Of a stretch of DNA of 64,000 bases, positions 36,619-49,870 are shown piece after piece. Within the stretch, counting starts at the first letter, position 1; each line of letters starts with the position of its first letter. The position numbers were made by a program, and so were the translations under genes. Source of the stretch: Owenia fusiformis (Eukaryota; Annelida; Polychaeta; Sabellida; Oweniidae); assembly GCA_903813345.2 (NCBI GenBank), contig CAIIXF020000009.1, positions 1,922,001-1,986,000 of the forward strand. The letters are read 5' to 3'. The notes below the pieces were generated by a model, which saw only the letters and a list, made by a program, of their open reading frames with translations, was not told the DNA's origin and did no database searches.

Positions 36619-38264
36619 ATATAAAATAAAAAAAACTATATGTGTTATCCAGTAGAAACTTTACTTCCGATTGCTAAACATATGAAGGGGGGTGTATATT
36701 GCCTTTTAATATATATGGAAAGGCACACATATTCCATTGTCGTCATTGTGACCACGAATACTATAAAGTTATCACAAAATGTACAGTTTAAATGTGATGG
36801 TTGAATGTTTGTATTTTGAAATTATGCAATTTGTATATAACAGTTATAGGTTCTTCATTTTGATAGGTACAATGTACACCATTTAGATGTCGTGGCGTAG
36901 CTGTTTGTATGATTCAAATTAACATGATTAAGTTTATGTAAATTCCTATTTTAATCACCGTTCAATGATAAAGTAAAAATGAATAGCAAAATTGCTCATC
37001 AATCAAACGTCTCTAACTTGAGCTAGCGGGGTTCATTAAACGGCTGGTAGTGAACATCTTTAGATTCTAGATTACTATTGATTGAATGGCGTTCAGGAAG
37101 AAGATATAGTATACTTAAAATTAGACTGCTATTCAAGAAGCTCTATACACACAATAAGTTAAACTAAGGGGATCTTTCGAGTTAATTTATTGGACTAAAA
37201 AGCAATTATACCGAGAGTTGATCACTTATATCCTTTGAAGATCGATGCTCATTTTACAAAGTCCAAAAATTGGAAATAATTTGACGTATTAACAAGTTAA
37301 TAGCTATGGATACCATTAGTCCTTCATTACAAAAAATAAGTCATTATCAAATACCGAATTTATAATTAGCCACTTACTCACACGAAGATGGCAAATTATC
37401 CGAAGGTCGTACGAGAGGCCTGTCACTTTTACGTTTTTTATATGAGTAGCTTTTTGAGTCAATTTAGATGGCACATCAGTATTGGTGTAATATGAAGTAC
37501 TGTAAATATGTTGTAATATCTGTGATGCGTGGAAAAAAGTTTGCCTATAGTTATTCCGTTAAAATTTACCGTAACTGGGATATTTGCAGTCATGGGATAC
37601 ACCATCGTTTACGCTCTAGTGTGAATGTCATTTATTTTGCTAGATATCTATCGACTAAAAAGCTAATTATCTTAAAACATATGAGCATCTTTAAAATTTG
37701 CACTTTAAGGACATCCGTTTATAGAACCTTGGCGTTCGCAATTATAAGGCAACCTGATTTTATGTTCGTGCGTTACTCAAGTTGTCAAGTACCGCCTTGG
37801 TACCAATATCCCTGTATGTACATTTGTCACTATGGTAACCACATTGTCATCACCATATTTTAATCACCATGGTGTTCACCCATATAATGAGAATACATGC
37901 ACGTTCTTCACCAACGTTTTAACGCCGTGCACCATTATGGGTTTTATACTCTTTACTTTGACCTTTACCTTGAAATTCATAGCATCAGGTTTTACATGAG
38001 TATATCACCAGGATTTTCAGATATGTATCAAAAGGCTTTATGGGACAATCCCAACTCCGCATTGGATCATTTTTTGGGGATAATTCTCTAAAGCCTTATT
38101 ATGTTCAAGTTTAGCATTCATTTTTTTAATTTGTCAAGCATAAGCAGGCTTTGGCACACGATCCAAATAGAGGATTTGATGTTGCCAAATATTTTTCGGG
38201 GGGTGTATTTGCTACAATAATCACGATATTGTTCACACTAACACGTGGTGGAACTCTTCAAACT
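36619..38264. other. Intergenic non-coding stretch
   Basis: The ORF 37468-37863 (131 codons) has no family resemblance and AT-driven composition. Nothing else was recognised. Confidence 0.4.
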
Positions 38265-38515
38265 GTTTTTGCAATCAGATCCGTTTTCGTAACAAAATGT
38301 CGCAGCCTCGAGAGGACGATTTTTCTTTTTCCATGTCGTGTCGTAAACTGTTCGTTCCCAAACGATAAATACTGTATTTTCTTAAACAAATGGTGCTGCC
38401 AACTTTTTGGAAAATGGTTCCTTGAGATTCTGCCTACATCTCGTGAAATCATGGAAGAGGAAAATCGCAACTTTGAGGCTGTGACATTTTGTAACGGATT
38501 CGTATCCTTAACCAG
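38265..38515. mobile_element. Fold-back element, family shared with 46184-46682
   Basis: The left arm (GATCCGTTTTCGTAACAAAA, then TGTCGCAGCCTCGAG) pairs with the inverted right arm (TTTTGTAACGGATTCG at 38488). ATTCTGCCTACA and CGTGAAAT inside also occur in the second member. The 133-codon ORF across it is a by-product. Confidence 0.75.
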
Positions 38516-39603
38516 ATTAAATAATTCTGCCATGGTTACTAGGAAGGTTTAACTACCATGCGCTTGTATGTCATAGAATGTAAATACAACATAATTGTAA
38601 ATGGAATATTGTAATAAATTATGAACGAAAATCCAAGAATTTGGATATTACTGTTTATTTTCCTACTGAGAAATCCCCTTGATTTTGCAATAATGGACAA
38701 AAATCTACTGGTGTCAGTTCGTCCAAAACCATTTTATCCCAATAGACCTTTCCCAGTAAACACTGCCACCTTTTGGTAATCAAGGAAGCTACGATGTGTC
38801 CTATTTGTGATTGAACAAATTGCGACCTCAACCAATAACAATCATAGCTCCTTTGATTGAATAAAAGGCAGTAGGGTATATTGGAAAGGTCTATCGGAAC
38901 TTGATCTAAGACGACTGTGGGTTGTTAAAATTTTCCATTTGAAGAATAAAGATGTCAGACACATCCAATACAATAGCTTACAGAAGTATTTTGACGGAAA
39001 TGGAAATATTTCAGAGGTTTCATAAATGTAAGTATTTTAAAATCGTATCTATATTTTACGCAACATGGGATTTTTCAACTAGATTTTGAAAGAAAGTTAC
39101 GTCCAATCTTATATAAAATATAAAAATATCTATAGGGTGGGCAAAAATGGAACACTAACATATATTTTATATTAAAGAGCAAGTGAACCAAAGTCATGAA
39201 AACTGGGACATATAAAGTTTTATAATTTACCTTTCATATAATACTTTTGGTTCATTCCCCCATCCAACCCCCCCCCCCCCCCGATAGCCAGTCGCGGAAT
39301 CTGTCATTCGGTAGGCTAGTCCGTAAGAAGCGTCTCGATTAATATATACTGTGCCATGTCGATGAGAAAACTCTTCCATCTATTCGTGAACATATATGTT
39401 TGCTCTATACTACGTCTACGAGTATGTTCATTTTTCGCGCTTTTGTAATGTCACATCCAAAACACGGTATATAACCCAAACGCTCTTACATGCATCATCA
39501 CATCTAAAAGAGACTCGACCTGTCAAATTTAAAGAAAGACTTCCACCACACGCGCCACTTAAAAGAAAAGACATTTACAAGAAGAGAAAAATTGCCGCTT
39601 ATG
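38516..39603. other. Intergenic non-coding stretch with poly-C run
   Basis: Poly-C occurs at about 39269-39282. No gene was recognised. Confidence 0.45.
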
Positions 39604-40016
39604 TTTTTTAACGGACTAAAAACTCTCTAAATGCGCATTTATGCTCTTTTCTCTCGAGAACGACTGTCTAGGATAAAATAAGCATGCCAAACTTTGTGAC
39701 AAAGAATTTCATCAGCTATTGCCCCGAACCGGTCCGTCTTCTCGCTGCAAGCAGATTGCCCCGAACCGGTCCGTCTTCTCGCTGCAAGCAGGATGAAATT
39801 CTTTGTCACAAAGTTTGACATTTTTTATAAAATCAAATGCGCGTCATTGAAACTCACAAGATGTAAATAGCATGTCATTTACATCATACCTTGATGGGGA
39901 AAGATAGATCTTATATGTTAGAAGTACTAAATAAAAGTTATCGTGAAAATGAGACAGTCGTTCACGAGAGAAAAGAGCATAAATGCGCATTTAGAGAGTT
40001 TTGGTCCGTTTAAAAA
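39604..40016. mobile_element. 413-bp MITE with nested hairpin and internal 38-bp duplication
   Basis: Outer arms of about 65 bp (39604-39669 and 39952-40016) share ACTCTCTAAATGCGCATTTA. An inner 25-bp inverted repeat (39689-39713 and 39792-39816, AAACTTTGTGACAAAGAA) encloses two direct copies of a 38-bp unit containing GCCCCGAACCGGTCCGTCTT. Confidence 0.92.
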
Positions 40017-42764
40017 TCTGTAAAAAATGGGGGTACTTAAAAGCATCGGGAGGCATCATATATTTCAAATTAGACACGAGGAAGTCAATATTGAGCAAGT
40101 TATGGCTATTTTAAATTCAAATAAAACCGTTAACCCGTACCGGTCCAGCTTTTGACCCGTACCGGTCAATTTTCGTTAGCTGCGTATACCAAGGGTGGAA
40201 TTTAAAAGAGATTAAGAACCTGTTGCGTCTTAAAGGTATCGATTTTAATCTTCCGTCACATATTAAAGGGACTCTCAAAAATGTATCATCTCAAAGGAAT
40301 ATATTTTAATTACCTTTCACATTTAAAAGCCCCTATAACTAAATGTCACTGGTAAAAAGGGTCCCCATTATCTGTCACATATGAAAAGGGACTTCCATTT
40401 CATCTAAAATGGACTTTATCTTTCACATTAAAAAGTAACCGGAAGTTCATTTCGCATATAAAAAGGAAGTTTCATCACCTTTCACTTTTGACAAAAGAAC
40501 GTTAACATCTATTGAGAGACATTTCATAACCTGGTACATACAAAAGAGAGCTTATCTTCCATTATCTATAAAAATTACTTATTTAATTCATATCTGGAAA
40601 AAATAGGTTTGTATAATGTATATTCATTCAGGTTTCCATAGTTACCAGTATACAGTATCATTAATGAATTGCTTCCTTTGATAAATACAATTCCCTATTT
40701 ACTTTTTTTAATAACATAAATAAACATTGATTATTATAATCATAGAAATGAATAAGAATGTCAAATATTGCATCGATTAAACGAACGGAGACACTTATTC
40801 ATATGAAGTCACGTCTTCGATGACTGATCATGTTCAGAGATGCGATGTTTGAACAGGTGTAAATACAATGCGCAACAGATAACGTTGATCCATGGATGCT
40901 TGATCACGCCGTGTGGGAATAAGCGCAGAGGTAATAAGCGCAGATCTCGCTAAATCAACTAGATTAATACGGATTGTTCCCAATGGGCACTAAACCATGG
41001 AATGTCACTTAAGAGAGATGTGAGATGATGAAGCTCCATCATAAGCGTAATAAACGATCATATCTCTAATACATGTGGATAATATCAGAGATGAAGAAAT
41101 ATAGATACACTCAGTGGGTGTTTAATATATAGGACACCAGACACCATTCCGTTAGATGTTACTGAAAACTAGCTACATGTACCTACCAACCATGTTTTAC
41201 CTAGAAAGTACATAATGCTTATTGTACAGACAGTCGACTTCGATCAACACAATGGATATCTAATATTGAAAGCACAATATTTTTTTTAAATATAAAAAAC
41301 TAATATAACATGAATCCAGCTAGTCTAAATTACACAAGATGCGTCCCGGATTGATTTCGATTATATAGCGACCTGGAAAAGAATATGCGCTTTGCACATG
41401 CGCAAGGCCAATCCAATTCAAGTTACCATATTAAGAAATAAATAAGGATTTCATACTATGTGGAACAGTCCGGCGTCGGACAATTTAATTGTACTAATTG
41501 CAAAAATGGCCGGCCATCACAATTTATCAAATGAGACATGATGAACCTTCTCATTGTTTTGAATTATCGATAATGAACCATCACCCTGATAAAATAATCT
41601 AAGGGGGATAAAAACGTTTTTCATTTCTGAAATTAGCTGTATACAGGGCACATATTTCCCCCTGTTGACCCCGGCCGCTATTGGACTGTCCCAGTCTAAT
41701 TTTTCAATTTTCATTATTTAGATTATCGGTCTGGTCTGCTCGAAGAAAGAAATATTGTTTGTCAAACAGCTACCAGAGACTAACTCTTGATTTCAAGCCA
41801 GATGCTCCAGAATGAATGATAGACATAGGCGGATAATCATTTAATCTCCGTGTACAAAAGCAATCTCAAATAAACATACAGGAACTTGATGCTCTGGTTC
41901 TATTTTTAGAGCAATGTGGCAACGCATTTTTATCGTCTCTAGCTTAGTCATTCTCAAATACTAACTCCTTTCAGACATCAAATATGAATTGTGATCCTCG
42001 TCGCTTTTAAGGGGCGTGCTGTTGTTCAGTCTCAGATACACATAACAGCACGGTATCACTGAATATCGAAAGGGCTAAAATTACAGTTTTTCTTGTTCTG
42101 TATTATCTGTAATCAGGCAGGACGGTATCAAACCTAACCATATGTTATGGGAGAGTTTACCAGGACTAGTACAGCACCAGGAAATATCAACCTATTGTTG
42201 GAACTATTCTCATCACATCGTCGTGCAAGTATCCTAATATAATTTTGATGCCGAGTCTCACGATTATCCATTAGCCGGAATTACAGTTTTTCAATTTGCC
42301 TTTTTGACGTGATAATGCACTTTGGCCCGCGAGGGAGCTACCGGGTCCGAAGTAACAGTAGCCGACACGGGTGTAAACCGCATAACTTAACGAAATAAGC
42401 GCCATGAAAAGAAAGCAAAAATGTAGACATAAACCTGAGGGCAACACAACGTTCCTTGGTTTTAGCTACAAACAGATTTAGAACGCCGCACCAGAAACAC
42501 AAGCTCTGCTTGTTGAAGCTATCACTCTTGGTTTGTCTATACAGGTAAAGCAGAACATACAAGTTACTTGGGTAGCTGTTAGTCGTACAATGTGATTTTG
42601 TATCTTAATTGGACGGATCAAACAAGGATTATCATATCTTAAAATGCAAGTGCCATGACCTGAGACAAGATACCGAAAAAACTAAAAAGGGACCTACTAA
42701 AATAACACCAGATGCTGGATTACAAACAGTAGATCATTTCGAAGTACACCAAAAACTCTGCAAA
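40017..42764. other. Intergenic spacer upstream of gene 2
   Basis: It includes irregular repeats around CACATxxAAAAGGGACT (40250-40550). The promoter or non-coding first exon of gene 2 may lie here, but I cannot place it; no convincing TATA box or initiator stands out. Confidence 0.4.
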
Positions 42765-43026
42765 ATGAAGTGGCGTAGGGAAAGTAACAAACTGCCTTGG
42801 GACAGTGTCAAATTTGATAGGAGATTACTTACTGTGATGACAGGTTTGACCTCGTTCGCCATTCTTATTATGATTATAGCAGTGGGGACAGATTATTGGA
42901 TAGTACTGACAATCCCGGGGGGAGCGTGGAGGAACTCAACTCAAATGTTCGTGACGGGGACAATCTCTGGTCTCTGGAGAATATGTCGGAAGGAAGTAGA
43001 CAACTTCAAAAATCCGACAACCTCGC
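42765..43026 (+). CDS. CACNG: CACNG-like gene 2 (gamma-1/6-like), first coding exon (N-terminus, TM1, GLW motif)
   Basis: The exon encodes the N-terminus and first extracellular segment of a second calcium-channel gamma-family protein. I chose ATG 42765 (context CAAAATGA, A at -3) as start because it gives a 22-residue cytoplasmic lead before TM1, usual for the family. The frame stays open upstream to about 42609 with no other in-frame ATG. Residues 1-22 are basic, 23-41 form TM1, GTDYW is at 41-45, an NST glycosylation sequon is at 57-59, and SGLWRIC is at 68-74, carrying the claudin-superfamily W/GLW/C signature. The exon ends at C|GTAAGT (phase 1; codon CGA completed by the next exon). Wording such as YWIVL and GLWRIC recalls gamma-1 and gamma-6 rather than the TARPs. 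Family assignment is firm; subtype needs a tree. Confidence 0.93.
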
Positions 43027-45409
43027 GTAAGTTAAAACACAATCTATTATACTCAATACATAATATCAAATTGCTATGCAAGAGTACATCCCACATAATA
43101 ACTATATACCATCTCCCTAGTATCCCCTTCCATAAACCACAAGGCCCATTGCGTAATGTTCCCGATTAGAAATAAACATTCCTTCACATAGTATATATTC
43201 CCTCGCAAATGATGCACCCCCATTCATAAATAACAAGTTAACAATAACTGTTTCCGGGATGCATGTCTGTCAACCCAATTCAGATTGTCCATCATCCCAT
43301 TGTCAATATCAGTCAGGTTTATTATCGATCTGGTATTATATTATTATAAAAAGCAAGTACATCTCAACACTGTGCTGAACATCATACGCAATATAATAGA
43401 ATACACTATCTCTAGTACATGTTTTACCAGCTGTTAGTCAAGACCGTCTGGTTATGATAATCGTTCCTGTGAATCTGGAAACAGGAGTTGAGAGCTCAAG
43501 GTTTCAAAATAAGCAGATAGTTGAAATTTGTTTTTTCACCATGTTCACATTCATAAAATGATAGTATGAGTGGGTAACAGAAAATGTTGTGTATGCATTC
43601 TAACAATTAAGTAAAGAGTAAATAAAGAAACTATCAAAAACATATACAGAAAAGGGAACATGACGAAAAACACCAACATCCCAGCATTTGATATTTATTT
43701 TATTATTTTATATCTATTTTTATATCTATTTTTATTGTTTATTTCTTTGCTTAAAAAGTGTTACCTAAACTACATGACACGCATATTGTGTTCTCGTTGT
43801 CCGGATAGAATATACAGATTTTAAACAGGGAGCGAGATATTCTTGTAAGAGGGAGTTAATCCAATTTAAGATTCAATGATCCACCCCTAAATTGCAACAG
43901 CACCGTAAAAAATTAGCAGATGCAGAATAACAGAATTACGTCAAAAATACTTAAAATCTGATCTGGATACCAGTAGGAATAACTTGCAAACAGAGAGGTA
44001 CATGTAGAAAGTACGAAATGAACCTCAGTTAAAAACGTCGAACTTTACTCGCTTCAAATCTCCGATCATACTCCTAAATAACTTTCCCGATCACAAAAAC
44101 TTAATTGAAAGATGTCGATCAAGCTGCATGAGAGATACATGTTTTAAACATCACCACTCTCTTTCCAATCTCCCTCGGGGGACGTAGGGCTAAAATAGCT
44201 ATAGCGTGAATATGTCTCTTTGCCTAATGATAAACAATGTACACCTCCCATCAAAAGTTTGGTTATTCCAACACTGATCAATTGGACAACTTGTTTGAGT
44301 TTCCTGTTGAAATCCTCAATATTATACAATACGAATATAAAATCAGAGACAAATATTCTTTTTCAAATAAGAAAAACATACGGGACACAAAACACATGAT
44401 CCAAACGGTTAGTCGGTCCTGGCCTGCTAGATTTTTGGAGGGGAGTACAGTGATAATTCATGTATGCTTGAAGAGAAAACTCAGATTGCAAAATGCGCTC
44501 AGATAACCAAGGTCGGCGTGAACAAAACTATTAACTGCTCATAAATTCTATATTACGTAATTGACTGCATATATTTTAAATATGAATCAATAAAAGAGCA
44601 ATAATAGGATAAAATTAAAATAAAACAGAATGCAGTAGTCGGGAATAAGATAATGGATAGCTAGAAATGATTATACATACACAATTCAAAAAATTCATTG
44701 TGTTGAGGGTGAGAGATATTGTTGACAGGTCTAAAATACGGGCAGATACAATAGGCCTAGATTAGAATTAAACCGTTCAAATAAATCCTGGCTCATTTTG
44801 ATAAAGCATTGAAACTTGGGTATTGGCTGGTTTAGAAATGTGATACATAAGAAGATTCACATTGATCCTATCATAACTGAGATAAATATTCCAAAATTAG
44901 AGTGTTGTATTTTTGTGTCATCCTGTACAATCGAAATACCCGAAGTTTCGCAAGAACGTCGTCATAAGATGCTTAATCAGCATTTACCAGTATTAGTTGA
45001 TATTGATGATTCATTTTTACTTCAAACACTGAATGTTAGTCACACATCGAGTGCTAGAGTTACCTATCACGCATTGTGATTTTGTCAGTAAGTCATGCAA
45101 AACGAAGTTTACAAATGTTATTTGACTATGGCAATCATAAAAGTACCTATTGATGACTTGTACAATTTAACAAGAGAGAAAGCCTACATAGGGAATGGTG
45201 AGCCACATTCTTCTCCGTTCTTTCCATTACTTCAAAATATCAATTTAAAATAAACAAGCGTTTTGCTATAAATATCAATGCGTATTCTATCAGCACTGTA
45301 CGATGTGGTCCTTCGATTGCATATTTTTAGAAATTATATACTTTCATCACTTTCACCACTTTTATCACTGCCTGGGGCTGTATGTTCTCTGTATGTGTAT
45401 GTAAATGGA

Positions 45410-45780
45410 TATTAATTTCGCTTGAAAATGTCAAGCATTATGACTAACCTCAAGGGGGATTGGATTCGACCTTGACCTTGATCGACGACAATATTTCCTG
45501 ACATATAACTGACTATAAATTCATAATCAGCAATCCAAAATATTTGAACAAATACTTTGATCGATTCATGTGTGTTTTGAATGATTTTGTTTGGAAATAA
45601 GACCAAAACTCGCAATTCAAATCCTGAAGTGAAAAAATGGCGGTTGTTCGATTTTAAATTTTGGAATGACGACTTAATGGCAAATATCGAGTTGGAACCC
45701 TTAGAGCCATTCCTCGCCTTTACTTCATATATTGGAGGCAACGCAGTGGCAATTGTGAACCCTTTGGAGGGGTTTGATTA
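45410..45780. repeat. Dispersed repeat related to 58410-58560
   Basis: The blocks GACTATAAATTCA and ATCCTGAAGTGAAAAAATGG, then CGGTTGTTCGATTTTAAATT, correspond to GATTATAAATTCA and TGAAGTGAACAAAATGGCGG at 58438-58535. They have the same orientation. Confidence 0.65.
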
Positions 45781-46183
45781 AAACTAATGAGCTCATGAAC
45801 GTTTCGAGGAATGAGATGATTCGATTATTAGGAGCCATTGTTCTGTTTTACTGCCAACTGCCATCTTAATTAAACTATTCTAGACTATACATTATATAAT
45901 CCATTGTTTATCAATAGGCCGTGATTGACTCTTTGTGGATGCACTAATGCCTTCTCTTCCAATCTCCCATAGAAAATATCACTCGTATTACTTGATGAAC
46001 GGATATTATAGAACCGGATTTATTGTCCCGCTTCAATACGTGCCTAATTGACCCTAATTGTGTATTAACTAATAATGAACACCGTTTAGATTACGCTACT
46101 ATGAATGGAGGAAGGCAAAATTCCATCCTTCGAGATCGGGCTTCGCTGATATAGCAGCTCTGGAACATGGAAAGAATTGAAAT

Positions 46184-46682
46184 ACCCTTGGACCAAGGAC
46201 ACTGGTGATCCACTCGATTACGCTGGTTACCCAAACGGTTCGTTTTGGTAACAAAATGTCGGAATATCGAAGTGTCCCACGACATTTTTAACACAAACTT
46301 GTATCAGTATCATATGTTTAAGAAAATGTACATATTTGCGAACAAATAGTTCAGAAGACAACAGAATCGTCGATTTAATTCCTCACTTGAGTTACATAAA
46401 CTGTTTTTCGAAAAACGGTTAAGATCTGCACTCTCAACCCAAACCGTTTATGTAATTTAAGTGAGGAATTAAATCAACGATTCTGTTGTCTTCTGAGCTA
46501 TTTTTCGCAAACATGTACATTTTCTAAAACATATGATGCTGATACACGTTTGTGAGAAAAAAACGTCGTGGGGATTCTGCCTACAACGCGTGAAATAAGG
46601 AAAAAAGAAAAATCGTACCTTGGACGTTCCGACATTTTATTACCATAACCAGCGTAATCGAGCGGATCACCAGTGGAGAATG
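46184..46682. mobile_element. About 500-bp near-complete palindrome (fold-back element)
   Basis: CACTGGTGATCCACTCGATT at the left pairs with AATCGAGCGGATCACCAGTG at the right. The inner halves (AGAAGACAACAGAATCGTCG and its complement near 46476) pair closely up to a loop of about 15 bp near 46430. ORFs here on both strands mirror each other. Confidence 0.92.
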
Positions 46683-47581
46683 AACATTTCCAATATAGGG
46701 CATACATTTTCCATCTCAAATTCCACAAGGAAGAGTATGTGGGCGAAGGATTGGTATCGATATGGAGAACTGAATTCAACAATGTTTTTCTCTTTAACCA
46801 ATTATTGAAAACAATCTTTAAAAACACGGTCCGTTATGTAATGTTAACTGATTGACAACAATTTGATGCGAAAATAATTTATATATATTTTATATAAGTA
46901 TTTTGTTAACATTTTTTGTTTTTTAGTGCAATTGCTTTTTGTTCCTTTTCTTTTTTTTACCATTTCTTGAGAATGAAATGAAACATCTTTCCGAAGCTTG
47001 TTTGCATAAAATAGCATATACAACATTTCCTTAGACTTCCCAACATTATAGTTATACAAAGGAAATTTTGGTTAAAAATAACAAAAAGCATTCAAAAAAA
47101 TAAAACAAAAACCCCCGAAATAGATAAAAACTAAGATAAACCTTTAATTTCATTAACAAGATACTTATTTTAAATCAACCAAACTTTCTTTTGTATAATA
47201 ACAATAGTGTTTATGTCATTTTGTTCCAATGAGGTTCGGATAGATGTTTCATTTCATTCCGAACATTTGATACCAAGAACAAAAGAAGTGTCCGATGTGT
47301 TTTCTAAAACAATATAGAGAAAAGTATATATATCTATTTCAAATTATATTGTTACCATTCAAAAGATGACCATTAAATTGACAATGTGTAAAATTTTCAG
47401 ATTTTTTTGGTGACTTGTTCAAGTGAAACGTGTGTTCAAAAAGTTCGCCATATCGATACCCATCCTTTACGATAATTGATATTTTTGGACCAAAACTCAA
47501 GATTTTCGTATAAAAACTCAGACAACATAAAAATAATCATGTGCTTCAATAATTTCTAATTTGTTAATAAAGTATATTTGC

Positions 47582-48079
47582 AACCAGCTCTTGAAAGGGG
47601 GTTGTTTGATATTTCATGCTCGTAAAACAGAAAACATCTTATTATGTCCATATGATTTGTATCCTCCAACACACTTCTTATATAAACGTTGTTGATAGGT
47701 TGTTGATGGATAGTTTGTTGAAAGCTTCGCCAGAAAGTGCCTTTAGGGGTTACTTTTTAAATGACAGACAACGAAAACATCAGACGAAATATTGTTATTT
47801 TTATGGTGAATTTAGGTTTTGCTGTCCAATATTGTATATCTTCTAAACAGTCAGATTTCAGCTACACACCGATACGATTTCTAAAAATTATTTTGGAAAT
47901 GAAACTAATCCAATGTAGTATTTAAATGATTATTATATAAATTCTTAATTATATCTAGTTTCTTATAGTAAATTGAATGTGTTGAGTATGTTTTGGAGGA
48001 TACAAATCATATGGACATGATAAAACGTGTTCTTTCTATGAGTATGAAATATCAAGCAAATCCTTTTTGAGAGCTGGTT
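47582..48079. mobile_element. About 500-bp element with 95-bp terminal inverted repeats
   Basis: The left end AACCAGCTCTTGAAAGGGGG pairs with the right end GAGAGCTGGTT. Long matches include TGTCCATATGATTTGTATCC at 47646 and its complement GGATACAAATCATATGGACA at 47998. No coding sequence was recognised. Confidence 0.85.
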
Positions 48080-48521
48080 ACAGACATACTTAATTAACAA
48101 GTTGGAGATTATTGGACCACAAGATACATTATTTGAATTTCGTCCAAATTTGTTTTAGCAAACTTTAATTTTTGTCCAAAAAATCATCGTTAAAGCTGTT
48201 TTTAAGAATGGTCATGATAGCCAGTCGTGTTGACATTAAAATAGAACACATTAAATGCCGTTGATATCAACACACATGGTCATAGGGCAGGCTATGGTAG
48301 AATAACAGAATTTGACTCTATTTGAAAATATCAATTCTCGTTAATTTGCCCACGTGCATAGCCTTGAATGTCTGATTAATATAATCTATTTAATTCACCT
48401 GTAGATCTTTGTAGATATAGGGATCCTAGCAAAAAGCACGAGCTCTTGTATCAGTGAATCTGGCATTGAGAAAACCACCCTCTAATATACTTAAGTAGAT
48501 AGTTCAACGTATAGTACAACG

Positions 48522-48583
48522 CAATGGGGAGTGGATAATATGCAATGGGGAGTGGACAATATGCAATGGGGAGTGGACTTTAT
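48522..48583. repeat. 21-bp repeat, 3 copies
   Basis: CAATGGGGAGTGGACAATAT-type units recur three times in phase with a short ORF that is not otherwise supported. Confidence 0.9.
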
Positions 48584-48786
48584 ACTCACGAATTATCGCA
48601 GCTGGTATGCACAGTTTTATTTCACCATTTCTTGTTTAAAGTCTTTTTGTGGACGGTTCGCCGTTAATGCTTCCAGGGAGAATCGGACCTGCAGGCTTTA
48701 CTATTTATACATGCCTGAAAATTTTGAAAAAATCCATGGTTCACTAAAAGGTGTTGGGCGGGATGCGTTTTGAGGTCTATATAATA

Positions 48787-48922
48787 GAGAGTTTAAGCTT
48801 CCAAAGTTTGTTTTTTTTACAACCTAAACGCGAACGGAAAATATTTTAGCAATTGCATTTGTATGGGAGATTGGTCATACGTATAGGTTGGCGTTTCGAT
48901 TATATACGCAAGCTTAAACTCC
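48787..48922. mobile_element. GGGAGTTTAAGC MITE, copy 2
   Basis: GAGAGTTTAAGCTTC at the left and GCAAGCTTAAACTCC at the right are inverted. The interior carries GGTCATACGTATAGGTTGGC, as in the copy at 36506. Confidence 0.85.
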
Positions 48923-49384
48923 ATATTGACTTTATATAACTTCAAAACACATGACGAGATTATCCTTACCAAGACAATTTCCCATCAACGCGAGGTTTAG
49001 TATTTTCAGAATTGGTTTTCCACACGGTAAATGTGATATTCAATGCTATTCGGTGATTCTAGTTTTATTTTATTTCACCAATGAGGATAGTAAATCAAAG
49101 GATGTCTTCTCTCGAGACCAATTTGAACATGTTTCGCCAAGTTTTATAACTGCGATATCTCATCAGTGAAACGAATCAGTCTGTTACGTGAAATGACTTT
49201 CTGTTGCCATATATTATGGTTGTGCTTCTAGGTCCTATATAGACCCCTTCCCACCCTCAACGACATCCCAATAACTACAAAACTACAATAGGAGGAAAGT
49301 AGATTGTATTAGGACCTGGGGGATATATAGAGATTATCCTATATGAGGTTCAGGATATTGGGATTATCCCGAGGCCAATATAAT

Positions 49385-49694
49385 ATATCTGCCCGAGGGC
49401 CGTAGTTCAGAAACTTTGCAACCAACCGTGGAATATTCTTAAAATATTCATGTCCTGTTTTGTATTCCTGTTTCTTTTCCTATTCAAATCTTTGATTATT
49501 AACGCCGGTACACTGCTCCTTCCTTTTTTTAAAGCATCAAACAGGTCGAGATTGTCTGCGTTTTTCTCCATTGTCGTTTACAGTATGCGAACGATACAAA
49601 AAAGAACCAATACGGGAACAGCGATTATGACGTAGCGGGCAGATATAGTATATCTGCCCGCTCGGAGCGGGACGTAAAGCTATATCTGCCCGCT
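49385..49694. repeat. TATCTGCCCG hairpin cluster
   Basis: A 29-bp hairpin at 49634-49662 has 12-bp arms (AGCGGGCAGATA / TATCTGCCCGCT). Further copies of TATATCTGCCCG occur at about 49387 and 49681. It may be the remains of a small fold-back element. Confidence 0.7.
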
Positions 49695-49870
49695 AATGAA
49701 AATATAAGTTTTTACAAACCGGCCTTATGTACCCGTAACACGTCCAAGTATGGGATAAATTCTGATATTCATCAGATATTTCTGTTTTCAAGCTGTCAAC
49801 AAAAAGGAACTGAAAAACGGCTGTGATCTCTTTCGATGAGGAGTTTAGGTCAAGAAACCATTGAGGCGAG

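Noticed and set aside
37468-37863. 131-codon ORF between the two genes
   Set aside because: There is no recognisable motif, and no clear start context or splice sites.
38151-38552. 133-codon ORF as a gene
   Set aside because: It lies across a fold-back element, and the reverse strand has a mirror ORF at 38258-38533.
42609-42764. Gene 2 start at 42609
   Set aside because: The codon there is TTG, not ATG; the first in-frame ATG is 42765 and it gives the usual N-terminal length.
46091-46827. Several ORFs on both strands
   Set aside because: They are mirror translations of the palindromic element.
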